DNA of 64,000 nucleotides from Phallus indusiatus. Its lineage: Eukaryota; Basidiomycota; Agaricomycetes; Phallales; Phallaceae. Below, one piece after another: positions 48,325 through 59,426 of this stretch. The notes below the pieces were generated by a model. The model made no database searches, was not told the origin of the DNA, and saw nothing but the letters and a program-made list of their open reading frames with translations. Where the stretch lies: positions 44,039-108,038 of the forward strand of contig JAQFWX010000116.1 of NCBI GenBank assembly GCA_027605045.1, written 5' to 3'. Positions within the stretch are counted from its first letter, which is position 1. Every line of letters starts with the position of its first letter. Made by a program: the position numbers and the translations under genes.

Positions 48325-49995
48325 ATGAACCAAATAACAGCTCCGGAAATCTTGTGGAGAATATTTACTCTGGTCGAATCAAATGCGGATTTGGCTCGAG
48401 CAAGTCGTCTAAACAAGTTTATCGGAGCTGCTGCTCTAGATGTATTATGGAATGATATCCCTTTCAAGGCCCTTCTGTCTTTATTCCCTACGACGACGAC
48501 GGAGGAGCAAGTTTACGAAGATGACGAGTGGGTATATAAGAAAAAAATTGTACGCTTGTATAAGATTCACGTGTTAGGCGAGAGTTCATTCATGCAATTC
48601 CCCCAGAATATCGTGACACCTCTCTTTCCCAAACATTGGTATCGTGTCAATCCATATGCGTGTCGAGTCAGGACGCTCCGGCGGTCTTTCAATCTTGGTA
48701 TGCAACAAATCCTCACCTCCCTGAAACTTTACGATCGAGGATCGGAATCGCCATGTATCCTTCCGAAACTTCGATGCCTTGTTTGGAACGACGTTGCCAA
48801 CATCGAAGAATTGCCTCTAATCGCGAACTTGCTCCTCCCCCCATCTCTGGAGGAGCTTCACATTGGAAGTGACCGGGCTGAACCGTTTGAGTCTGGCCCC
48901 TTCTCTTCGTTTCTAGTGCCCCTTTCTATCATCTCGGACGGTCGGCTTATGGGACTCAGAAAGCTGCATCTACAAGCTCCAGAACTTTCGGGCGACTGGC
49001 TGCATGATTATCATAATGCAGTAATAACCTTGCTGTCGAGCGTTCCCGGGTGGCAATTCAATGATGTCAGTCTAATTCTCACTAAGGACGTACTCCATAT
49101 TTTGGCTTCTTTTTCGAATCTTCGTTCCCTGGAGCTACACGATATTAATACTGATCCGTCCGACCCTCGAGCTCCCGAACCCGAACAAGCTACGCTCTTC
49201 CCAAGTCTAGAATCCCTGACCATTCAAAGTCTGAAGTCACCTACCATCTTGACTTATCTGGAACATTATAACTGTATTCCGTCTCTTCAAATGAGAATTT
49301 CCTTCTCAAATTCTCCCGAAGGTCCCATCGATCAACATCACAACTTTTACCAACTCGTTTGTCTGCTTTCTCGCAAGAAGACGATAGAGTTGTTGGACGT
49401 GAACGGTTCATTCGATCTTACCGTCTTTATGGATTCGTTACTCGCATTTTCCAACTTGAAGGAGCTGTATTTGGGACCAGACATCAGTTTCAATGTCAAC
49501 GATGAGACACTCGAACTTATGAGTAGAAAATGGCGAAACCTCACTCATCTTTCAATTTACGAAAATGAAGGCAGACTTATCAGTCTCAATGGAATCGCTT
49601 CTTTACATCGTTGTCCCATACAATCCTTACGACTCTCTTTTATGCTAACAGAGGATAATATAGATGACCTCCGTCGGCGGATGAAAACTTCCGGAATTAA
49701 ACCTCTATACTCTTTGAAAAAGTTTTTCTTGACCGATTTCATCGACATGTCCAGCGGAGATTTTACCAGCATAATGGGCGGAGACGAGGTTGGAACGGTA
49801 CTCGCCTTGACTTGTTTGTTTCCCAATGCTAAATTTGTTAGCGCTATGCCTTTGCCTGAAGGGTCTCCTAGTCGCGCAGGTTTTGGGGAGATTTCTGTTG
49901 GATGTCGTGTTAACAATATTTTACGGATCCGAAACGTTGTTATGGAACTGTTGAACAATCCGGACTTTGTTCATTTCTGCCAGGCAAGGTTTTAG
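48325..49995 (+). CDS. F-box/LRR-type protein, paralog 2
   Basis: Intronless, 556 residues. The F-box-like start (NQITAPEILWRIFTLVESNA) and LARASRLNKFIGAAALDVLWNDI match paralog 1. Repeats include LRCLVWNDV, LRKLHLQAPEL, LRSLELHDI, LESLTIQSLKS, LKELYLGPDIS and LTHLSIYENEGR. Compared with paralog 1 it lacks the intron and has a longer loop after the F-box (TTTTEEQVYEDDEW). Adaptor function inferred from the fold only. Confidence 0.8.
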   Translation: MNQITAPEILWRIFTLVESNADLARASRLNKFIGAAALDVLWNDIPFKALLSLFPTTTTEEQVYEDDEWVYKKKIVRLYKIHVLGESSFMQFPQNIVTPLFPKHWYRVNPYACRVRTLRRSFNLGMQQILTSLKLYDRGSESPCILPKLRCLVWNDVANIEELPLIANLLLPPSLEELHIGSDRAEPFESGPFSSFLVPLSIISDGRLMGLRKLHLQAPELSGDWLHDYHNAVITLLSSVPGWQFNDVSLILTKDVLHILASFSNLRSLELHDINTDPSDPRAPEPEQATLFPSLESLTIQSLKSPTILTYLEHYNCIPSLQMRISFSNSPEGPIDQHHNFYQLVCLLSRKKTIELLDVNGSFDLTVFMDSLLAFSNLKELYLGPDISFNVNDETLELMSRKWRNLTHLSIYENEGRLISLNGIASLHRCPIQSLRLSFMLTEDNIDDLRRRMKTSGIKPLYSLKKFFLTDFIDMSSGDFTSIMGGDEVGTVLALTCLFPNAKFVSAMPLPEGSPSRAGFGEISVGCRVNNILRIRNVVMELLNNPDFVHFCQARF

Positions 49996-50459
49996 TTGCT
50001 GGAGCATGCAATGTAACTCAGAATCAACAAATTCTATCTTTCTTCCATTACAACGTTCAATTACCCAAGTTCTGGCTGGGTACCAATCGTCGCGTAATGT
50101 GTAGGCTTTGAAAGATGTGTATTAAATTTAGCCCGCATGTGATTAGTAGAATTGTAAACATGGTTACATCCGCGGTATGAAAATAATCTTTTATAGAATG
50201 CGCAGACGGCGGTAATAATTATTATTAAAGCATAATAAATATATTTATGAGCTGCCTTTCTGCCGTACATTAATAGTATATGCACTATCGGATTGTGAGA
50301 ATGGAAAACAGTGTACGGTAGAGGGCACGGTTATCCAAAAAGAAAACGGAGGGAAAAAAGGGGGAAGTACTTGAAGCAAAAGGTAATCCTGTCCGTGATA
50401 GATCTAACAAAATAACTATATCACGTAAAATGGTATATATGGTTCTTTCCCAAGCTTTT
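49996..50459. other. intergenic
   Basis: About 460 bases between convergent genes, AT-rich near 50210-50250. Likely the two 3' flanks. Confidence 0.5.
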
Positions 50460-51401
50460 TTAAGCACCAGGTTGAACCACGAGTTTGCCGATGTCTATTA
50501 CGTAGGCACCAATGATTCCCAAGTTGTTGCCGCTCGTAGATAGTGGAACTGGTGTTGGTGTGCTTGTAGCTGCTGCTGAGGTCGATGTGCCGCTATTGCT
50601 TGTCGTTGTACTGGAATTAGTGGACGTACTAGAGCTTGCACTGCTGGTTGAAGAGCTTGAAGATGATGAACTTGTGGCGCTGCTAGACGGGACACTACTT
50701 GTGGACGAGCTTGTTGGGGACGGTTTAGGTGGCGGTGACGACGAGGGTGGTGGAGGAGGAGGGGTCGAAGATGATGGCGGAGGTGGTGGGGGTGGGGGTG
50801 GAGGTGGAGGTGGCGCGGGCGAAGGAGATGGAGCCGGAGCTGCACCAGCAAACGACCAGTCTACGTCAAGAACTCCAGCGGACAGAGGAGAAAAGAATTC
50901 GAACAGGCCAGGAGACATATCAATACCTCCATAAGGACAGCCGGGACACTATGAAAATCGATGGGGATCAGTGGATTAGAGGTAGAGCGTAAGAGAATGT
51001 CCAGGCATACTTCATCAGTAACTTGAGCCGAGGTCGATTTCCCTCCGAATGAGATGGTAATTGACTTGAAGCAAACCGAGCCGCCAGCGAATTGCTAGTA
51101 ATTCATGTCAGTACGAGTCAAAAAAAAAAAGTTGATTTTTACGTACTGCAGTATTCATGGCCACGATGTAATCGGTATCCGAGTTCGTTATTCCGCATGC
51201 ACCTCTAATAACGCAATACATCATTAAAATATGATATTGGGAGAGGAAAAAAACAACTGACAGGCCTGTCGAATAATATGTAGCACGTTCCCGTTTCTCC
51301 AAAGCTCGAGAATGAGCTCGTCGACGAGACATACGTCCGAAATTTTCATGTCCCAGTACAATAAGCGGGAGCAGGCAAGTAAACAAAAGAGAGCGGAACA
51401 T
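50460..51401 (-). CDS. secreted double-psi beta-barrel (RlpA/expansin-like) protein
   Basis: Signal peptide MFRSLLFTCLLPLIVLG, then a barwin/RlpA-like double-psi beta-barrel domain typical of basidiomycete secreted proteins: RATYYSTGL, ACGITNSDTDYIVAMNTA, FAGGSVCFKSITISFGGKS, VTDEVCLD, CPGCPYGGIDMSPGLFEFFS, GVLDVDWSF. A proline run (a dozen Pro) and a Ser/Thr-rich segment follow, with a short hydrophobic stretch before the stop (NNLGIIGAYVIDIG). Possibly cell-wall bound; the C-terminus is weaker than a typical GPI signal. About four exons. Role in wall loosening or wood decay inferred from family. Confidence 0.82.
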
Positions 51402-52013
51402 GGTCAGTAGGTTGACCTTGGAAAAGGAAAGGAAAAAATCAAGAGAGTGTTGTGGGAACTAAACGAATGGTACGACCTAGTGGGCTTATAGAACGTGGAG
51501 GAAGCGAAGAGAGAGGGTTGCTAACTGCTCGCTGTTTGATGGCAGTCAAGCTAGCGTGTGACCAATCGGTAACCCGACAAAAAAATGCCTTTGCCTGCGT
51601 GTTGATCTTGTTTTGAATTGGTACCCCGCGCGCTCGGCTAAATTGCAATACCAATACCCATTGTCATAGCAGAAGGATATGCCATGACACCTGGCTCAAG
51701 AATCATTATATTTTGGCGCGAAGAATCCAAGTTGAAAATTTTAGCGGAAAACCTTTAGGGCCGAATGCTCCGTGAACGAATGACATCATCATTGTCCTGA
51801 ATGCCTGAATGAGAGCAGCTGGAAAAGTCAGGGGACAAGTAATGAATAGAGGGCGCTGGTCTTAACAATATATCGGCAGTCTTCAGTTGCAAAGAAAAGA
51901 GTCAAGTTGTCGAAGATTGAAAGGGCGTCTACACACTTGGAACAGAGATGTCAACTCAATCGTTAATCATAAAAATACATAATCTACACGCAAAGCATCA
52001 TCATTACAAACAA
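51402..52013. other. intergenic
   Basis: About 610 bases: DPBB promoter and 3' flank of the MFS gene. No gene seen. Confidence 0.5.
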
Positions 52014-54373
52014 CTACGGAAGATACCTGAAAGATGGTGTCTAAAATTGGCACAAATGAGTTAAATCCCTGAATGATATTGTGATAAGGGGGTAGGTCAA
52101 CACGCACCTCGTCAGCTAATTCGCTGGTGTCAATCTTGGCGTCTGGGTCAACTGGGCCATATACACGATCACGACGCTTGTTTTCACGACGATAGTATAT
52201 CTGAAGATGAAGTGAATAAGCACTATGAGAAGGGGCATCTCTCTCTCTCTCCCTTGCTTACCGTCAGAATAAGGGCGCAAACTCCAGTCAGGTACGACAA
52301 AGCGCAATTTACTAAACCGACATGTCAGCTCTAAAGTTATTAAGTTGAGTGATCTCCGAGAAATTTACCAGCAAATCCTTTACTGTGTAATGAAAGCATA
52401 TTAGTTAATGCCAACAGATATTCAGCGGAAAACATACAGATAGCGTGGCCCCTCAGTGGAAGGGAAAAGATGTGATCCAAGTACACTCCCGCATTGTCCA
52501 ATGGCCATGAAAAGAGGCATTCCTGTGGCCTTCTTGGTTTCGGTACCAAGATTATGAACGTACCATGCAAGAATGCAACCAACTGAAATAGCATTGAGTA
52601 AGATATCGACAGAATAAAATGGTTGGAACATACTGTGCGTGTAAGTTCCTGAAGTGATACAGAACACGGCAAAGTAACGAGCGTGTTCATTTTCAGCGAC
52701 ACAAGTGAGGATTCTATAACAGTGGTAATAGTGGTCAGTGGAATGTTCGTTACGGGTAAGGGTAGTGAACTCACAGGTAGCCGGTTCCGGCAATTAAGGC
52801 ATTTAGAATACAAAAGATACCACGAGATTGAAGCCGGTCGGAAATGAATAATATTAGGACCAAAAAGATAGAAGCACATGCGTATGGCGGAATAGTCAAT
52901 AGCTGTGCATTGGCATCGGCTAAGGGAAAGAGATGGCTTGTAAGTTTCTTTGTATACGCCATGATAATTGACACGTACTAAACCCAAAAGTCTTTACGGT
53001 ATTCAGTATGCAATCGAGCATTTTCATTTCATTGAATTACATACCTTGATAATCGTTGGCAAGAATGCGGAGGTCGACGCCAAGGCCGCATTCAGCCCGA
53101 AGTAAATAACACCACCCACGTATACTTTCCAGTCGGTGAAAGCCATAGTAATGTGGTCTAGTTTTGCCAGATTAATCTCCGAGAATGCAAGAGAAATTGA
53201 ATAGAACTTACGTTTGTTTATTGTTCCTGCTACCTCGGCTTGAGTGCCACGAGTCATTCGTTCCACAGCAAAGTCGCGCTCAGGACCATCATCGAGTATC
53301 CTGGTAGTTTCAGGACGGGGTGGAAGAAAAGCGATAGTAATTATCCCGAGGACGAATGACGGAATACCTGGAATTTGTTCAATTCCGCCTTTAGAGCAAA
53401 TCAAAAGTTCTTATCTTACCTTCTACGATAAACAACAACTTCCAATTGTGGCCATGTAACGGCCCGATTAAATCAGCTTGTTGAATACCGAAGGCGATTA
53501 TACCACCGCAAGCGCCGGCGACGGCTGCGAAAGCGAACCAGTATGCAAGCCGAATACCAATTTCCTCCCTAGTGTAGAAAAAGGCTGAACAATTGAAATT
53601 AGGAAAAACGAGGGTGATAAGAGAAATAATGAGGTCTTACAGAAGTATAGAGGGATAGCAGGGGAAAAGCCAGCTTCAAATGCACCCAGTCCGACACGAC
53701 ACACGATCATACCCGCAAAGTTGAAAGAGGCAGCCATCAGGGTCGAGCAAACCGACCAACCTGCCTTGAAGTTAAGGGTTGGACGTAATTTACTAGAAGC
53801 AAAAAAACTTACCCATAGCCATGCATCCGATCCAGAAGCGAGGATTGAATTTTTTCATGGTAATAGTAGCGGGTACTTGAACAAGAATATAGCTGAAGAA
53901 AAAGGCTGAATTAACCCAATCGAACAATTTCCCCGTTGGGTCGCCGTGGAGGACGTCCTGGGGAAGACCCTGAAGACGAGCATTTCCTGTATTGTTGATG
54001 GTAAATCTGGGAAATTTTGCGACCGGGTAATAAGAAGAGAACGTACCCAAGTTGGTGCGATCCAGATAAGCGAAAAGATAAACCAGACTCAAGATTGGCA
54101 TAATTCGTAAATCATACTTGCGGACGATACCCTTCTCCAATGGGCTGCTGTGCTTGACATTGACTGGTCGGAGTGGATTCAGCTACATACATAGTTATCG
54201 TAGGGGTGGAGAAAGGGGTGGGGCGTTTGTTTTAGCCTGTGTCGCACTCCCAAAACGAGAAATGAGTTACTCACCTTTTGCCATATCGTAAGTTCAGACG
54301 GAGAGGTCGAGTCATGGTGACTAGAGGTGCCGTCAAAGGAATCAGCTTTCTTGTCTGGGTCGTTCATTGACAT
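52014..54373 (-). CDS. MFS transporter, DAL5/anion:cation symporter family
   Basis: Twelve-helix transporter for organic anions or vitamins such as allantoate, nicotinate or pantothenate. Landmarks: EKGIVRKYDLRIMPILSLVY and LFAYLDRTNLGNARLQGLPQ (helix 1), FFSYILVQVPATITMKKF, MIVCRVGLGAFEAGFSPAIP, RPETTRIL in the central loop, TGVCALI-type helices late, and a C-terminal YYRRENKRRDRVYG with DTSELADE joined to TPSFRYLP and the stop at 52014. Twelve or so exons. Start placed at the Met at 54373 (MSMNDPDKKADS), because a TATATA motif at about 54462 lies too close to the upstream Met at 54445. Substrate unknown. Confidence 0.88.
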
Positions 54374-55342
54374 GGATGACTCCAAGGGAATATAATCTCG
54401 GTAGCTCCGTTTTATATGAAACTCAAACAGGCACAAAGTAGCCATTCTTTGTGACCATTTGTATATATTGAGTCGTTGGTGGAGAAGCCTACCCAGGCTG
54501 ACGCCAACATGTGGAGTGAGTCTAATTGGACGGGCCTTGTACGTCTCGTGATTCAGGAACTCTCAGGCTCAGGCTCGATTGTGCACATGTGAGCACCCAA
54601 TAACAAAAGACAAAGTTCGGCAGCGAAAGCACATCGTAAATTTCTAGTCTTTGGCTGATCTTGAAAAAAAAACAGGGGATCGACGTGGAGAGTATCACCT
54701 GCCAGTGCGTGCAGTCGCCGGGCGGGCGCTGTCACGGTCATGATCTGAGACACGGCGACGCGCGGATTTCAGAAATTTACGCCCAAGTCGAGTCCGAGTC
54801 CGATTTCCGCTCGTCAGAACTAGCGAATTGTTTGTCGACCTCGCGCTTCTGTATTGGCACTTGGGTTTGCTAATTTTGCATGTTCTCAATTGGGTCTCAA
54901 TGGGAGGAAACCGACCAGACTTGTTCACTCTTGCCTTCCGGATCGGCCACGCAGGATGGTGGTTATAAATACCAATTGCGTAAGAACATCATTCTCGAAC
55001 AAATTGTCCATTCAATTAATTTTCTTAGATTCATTCTGGTTTGTTATCACAAACTCACAATTTCAATTGTTTTCAATGCAAAATGACAATACTCCTTCTA
55101 TTCCTATCTATCGGTGTGTTTGCTCATGATTGTCAAGCTCCTCACAGGACATGTCTCACTAGTAGGAGATTAATTTACCCGAAATACGGGCTTCTAATAC
55201 CCCGTGCTTCGTGGGATTGAATTGTCGTGATTCTTGTCCGGTCACCAACTATCCAGGCACTCGCAGCCACTTCTGGTTTCCTTACATATAAAAGTAATAC
55301 ACCGTCCCGACGAACATAATTGGATATATATGCGCCACATCT
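54374..55342. other. intergenic between MFS transporter and RAD52 3' end
   Basis: About 970 bases with short open frames on both strands (54553-55129) and no domain or splice-supported gene. Contains the MFS promoter with its TATA motif near 54462. Confidence 0.5.
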
Positions 55343-57098
55343 TCAGTGACGCATTCGTTTGGCGTCATTCCCCCGTAGAGGGGCTAACGGTTCCCTTGCC
55401 TTTCCTTCTTGATCGAGCAGTTTTTCACTATTATGTGTGCGGTGCGCACGGAGAGCGTCTCGTATTACTGCCTCCCTCTTATAGTTAGCCGTCGGGTCAC
55501 TAAGAAAAGACGTCAGGAGTATCCCAAAATAGAAATTCTTAAAAAAAATATACATACCTGATCGACTCTACCCCACGCTTTACCCCAGTCACATGAGAAG
55601 TCGCTGGGGTATCAGATCGGTCTATCGGAGGAGGAAAATGAAATCCTCCAAGACAATTTGAAGCCCGGGGTGTCGTCTGTTCTGATTTAACGGCAATATT
55701 TACTTGCGGCCGCTGCAACTGTAGCGGTGGTGGCATCTCCTGTTGTCCCTGATAATTTTTCTTGTTAGTGTCATTCATTCTCGGCTGCGGTAATGGATTG
55801 GTGACGCCTGCGAGGATCGAGATTAGCTATGAGATCTAGCATGATGGCAAGAATAGACTCGACTTATGATAGTTGACCGACTGTCTTCATAGTCCAGCTC
55901 AGAATGAATTGGACGATCCTCTTCTAAGCCAGCGCCCCCGCCGTTTTCCATTTCTAATTCCATGTAATAAGCATCGTCCTCAGAATTAAAGTACGTAACG
56001 TCTTCTTTATCAGTTGAGTGGTTGTATTCGATCTTCGACTCTTGCGCAGATCTTGATTCCCCGGATTTAGGGTTGTTATTACGAGCAGGTGGTGGGGGAA
56101 TATTTCTTTCCAATGGAGCTTTGGATACTCTTGGTATTGACGGCTTGGCTTCACACTCCACAGGCTGGTTATTCAGGCTGATGTTGACATCTGCAGTAGA
56201 ACTCTTGTTTCCATCATTGTGAACAGGTGCGGGTGCAGGTTTGCTGCCACGACTATTTCCCTCTTCGAATTCAGGTCTTCGGTGGAGAGTGGTCCGATCA
56301 AACTTTGGTGGTTGTACTTTCATCTTGACAACCTCTTGCGTGTAATGTTTGTCATACAAACAATTCCCGAGCAGGTTTCCAAAGTTACGAAGAGTTCGCT
56401 TAATGGCGTCCGTGACTGCCTCCTTTTTGCACTATGGAAAATCTTAACCAGATGCTGAGCTAAACGGCCTCTAAAGGGAACATACCTTGTCTAACGCTGC
56501 GCCTTTGCTCTTAATGTTCTCTGCTATTCCATATCCGATATCTTCATGGTAAATACCATCTCTCAAGGTGACGCGTACAACTGCACTAACTCCACAGTTC
56601 CATCTTCTGCCTTCCTCTACCGGGTCGAGGTAATCCTGAGTAAAATCATTTTAGCTAGATTAACCGGAACCAAGGAACATTTCTTACAATGGACAAAGTG
56701 CATATACTAGAATTCCATCCATTGAACCCAAAGACTTCATTCGCCAAGTTGATGATTTTCCATCCTTCTGCATAGGTGAGTTTAGGCCCGCCGCCCGGAC
56801 CAGGTCGCTGTGAAATGTACTCGGGGCCAAGTTTCTGATCTAATTTGGACTGGAGAGTAGCAATTTGTTTATGTGTCGCAACAGAAATGTCATAGTATGT
56901 CGGCTCTGGGGGTAACTGAGAGGGATCCAATAAAGCGGGAAATGGAGTCGAAGGAAAAGGGACATTGGAGTTTCCGTGCATAGAAGCATTATAAGACATT
57001 GGACCAGCGTAAACCATCTGGGAGGGATTTGCAAATTGTGAATTGTGTTGCACGGCCGTATTATAGGATTTCAGGAGGTGTGTCGAGAGGGATGCCAT
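55343..57098 (-). CDS. RAD52: recombination mediator RAD52
   Basis: Single-strand annealing protein of homologous recombination. The conserved N-terminal domain is clear: [39 protein letters not shown], the [20 protein letters not shown] block near 56545, [24 protein letters not shown] block near 56400, and [19 protein letters not shown]. The C-terminal half is Pro-, Ser- and acid-rich ([17 protein letters not shown]), followed by [18 protein letters not shown] and a last short exon ending GNDAKRMRH at 55343. Start candidates are 57098 (MASLSTHLL) and 57017 ([10 protein letters not shown]); the first would overlap the end of a small upstream gene. About seven exons. Confidence 0.88.
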
Positions 57099-57436
57099 CG
57101 ACTTTGATGGGGAAGAGGAATCTCTGCGGTGTGACAGTAACAAACAATGTGCTTCACTGGACGCGCTTGGCTACTCACAAGCGCCCAATGATAGGACGCG
57201 TCATACGTAAGCATACACGTGATCTTTATAGCATCGTCATCATGATCTTTGGACTTCTTGGACAGAAGCTCAGCGTGGATAATTTCGTAAATGTCAAGCT
57301 TCGTTGCCTTCAATGGAACACTATCCATATCGGATTTGGCTTCCGTTATGTCTTCTAGCAGATCAGCATCTTGAAGAATGAGTTGTTTTTTCCTTGGTAC
57401 CTTTGTTTGCTGCTCGAAGCTAGGTAAATTGGACAT
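57061..57436 (-). CDS. small conserved-looking protein between RAD52 and guanine deaminase
   Basis: Two exons: 57436-57179 ([47 protein letters not shown]) and 57123-57061 ([20 protein letters not shown], stop). The join across a 55-nt intron with GTGAGT donor and CACCGCAG acceptor is in frame and gives about 107 residues. I do not recognise a family. The intron lies inside a region that the RAD52 upstream frame reads differently. An alternative acceptor (CCCAG just before the RAD52 Met at 57017) would fuse exon 1 to RAD52 in frame. Start may instead be the Met at 57328. Confidence 0.5.
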
Positions 57437-58980
57437 TCACAAAGATTATCTCTTAAGTAAGATAATTACCCTCATATTATGTGTTTATTTTATCCCTTTC
57501 CCGGCAGGAGTCGACTATGAAGGCTTTATCACGCATTTTCTGTCCTCAAAAACCGATGAAGCAAGCGAATTATTAGCACGCGACCGCTCTGCAAAAATTC
57601 ATGAGCTCCCAAAGCAAAGCTTCATGCTACCCACGTTTTGTGATTTGCATCTGCACGCACCACAAATGCTGTACCTTGGAACTGGGAATAACTTGCCTTT
57701 GATGAGCTGGTTAGAGAAACACGCATATCAAGCCGAGGAAAAGCTTGATAGCGATCCTATTCTCGCAGAAACTGTATACAAGCGACTGGCGCAAAGATTG
57801 GCAGACCATGGGACCGGAGCGGTTCTCATGTTTGGAACTATAAAGGTGGAGTCCAAGTATGTAGAGACTTTTTTTTGAATGATCTCGTCAGTTAATCATC
57901 CAATTTTAGTCTTATCCTCGCCGGGGTTTTCCAAGAAAAGGGAATCAGAGCTTTCATAGGAAAACTATCTATGGATATCTCTCCCCGAGCTACTTACAGA
58001 GAAGATCCCCTGCAAGCCCCTGAAGCCGCCCGAGAGTTTGTTAATGAATGCACCAAATTGGTCGCCGATCTTCCCATCCATAAACGGTTCATTCACCCTG
58101 TCATCACACCCCGATTCATCCCCACTTCTTCTCCCGGATTATTATCGAAGTTAGGAGCAATAGCGAAAGAAGATAATCTGATGATTCAAAGTCACATGGC
58201 TGAGTCAAAAGATGAAGTAGAAATGGTACAAAGCGTATACAAGGCGAAGGATATAGATGTGTTCAACAAGGTAAAAAGCTAGGGTTATTCCTTTATCATT
58301 GTTTTGTACGCTAATGCAATAGCTGACAGCATAATCTCTTGACCAGCAAAACTGTTCAGGCTCACTGTACATTCGTCGACAAATCAGATCTTGCACAACT
58401 AGCTCAATGCGGCACCTCAGTTTCCCACTGTCCACTATCCAATTGCTTTTTCTCAACACGTCCTTATCCCCTCCGGGAAGCATTGGATGCAGGTGTAAAG
58501 GTAGGTCTAGGGACAGACGTTGCAGGCGGTTACCGACTGGACATGATGTCCGCAATGCGTATGGCTGTCGTGGTCGCCAGTATGAGAGAGAACGATCGTC
58601 AAAATATGATAGCTAAAGGGGAGATTATCGAAGAGACTGACTCATTGAAAGTCACATGGATAGAATCGTTATATCTGGCAACTACGGGTGGTATGATTGC
58701 TTTAGGGATAATTCAGAAAGGAAAACATCCGTTTCAAGTTGGAGTTCCATTTGATGCTCAACAGAGTCAGGAATTATCTTTCCTAAATTTCACTATTACT
58801 AACAGTTCGAATGTGTTAGTTAATGTTTACGACGGAAGTAGTAACGTCGGTATAGGAGAGCTCGACTTTTTTGAGGCAAATAATGATGGTATAACAGAAG
58901 ACGTCGTTGAGAAATGGTGGTCTTTGGGTGACACGCGAAATCGAGGACCGATGTATATTCAGGGTCGATTAGTCAAATAG
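57378..58980 (+). CDS. GUD1: guanine deaminase
   Basis: Converts guanine to xanthine in purine salvage or catabolism; zinc amidohydrolase. The first exon (57378-57456) encodes [10 protein letters not shown] and [15 protein letters not shown], joined to VDYEGFITHFL. Active-site blocks: PTFCDLHLHAPQ (metal His pair), DLPIHKRFIHPVITPRF, IQSHMAES, VQAHCTFVD, SHCPLSNCFFSTRPYPLREA and VGLGTDVAGGY with the metal Asp. Stop at 58980. Four exons, about 480 residues, full length. Its first exon overlaps the start of the divergent small gene on the minus strand by up to 59 bases. Confidence 0.9.
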
Positions 58981-59426
58981 GTAGAGTATACGTACAAATC
59001 GTATCGTACACAACAACGAATTCGAAATTGTATATATAGGAAGTTAAAACGAAAATGTGCGCATAGAAAGACATATGTCGTTATGGTTTCTGTATATCAT
59101 GAACTAATGAGTTTGCATACACATGCTGCAAGCAGAACAGCTTTGGGGTTGGGATCAACATATGACATGCTGGTGAACGGAATGTAGTGTGGTTAGAGGT
59201 TGCGTGGATGAGTAGGATAAATCAGACGAGAAAAAGAGACGTGGAGGAAAATGACAGCCATGGAGGATGATGATTCATAAACAAAAAAAAATAATGTTGA
59301 GGGAAAGGGCGGATAAAAAGGGAGAGAAATATGAAAAAAGAATGAGAATATTTCTCAAGTTAGGAATTGGCGATAAAAAAGGTGTGATTGAACAAAAAAT
59401 CTTGTGAGAAAAAAAAAGGAATGTCA
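58981..59426. other. convergent 3' flanks
   Basis: About 445 bases between guanine deaminase and the G3BP-like gene, A/G-rich near 59230-59420. No gene seen. Confidence 0.5.

Noticed and set aside
50512..50992. Long plus-strand frames opposite the DPBB protein tail
   Set aside because: Gly/Val-rich text is the antisense of the Pro/Ser run; the minus-strand DPBB domain is clearly the real gene.
54445..54445. Upstream Met as start of the MFS transporter
   Set aside because: It lies less than 20 bases from a TATA motif on the minus strand, so it is likely upstream of transcription; the Met at 54373 fits better.
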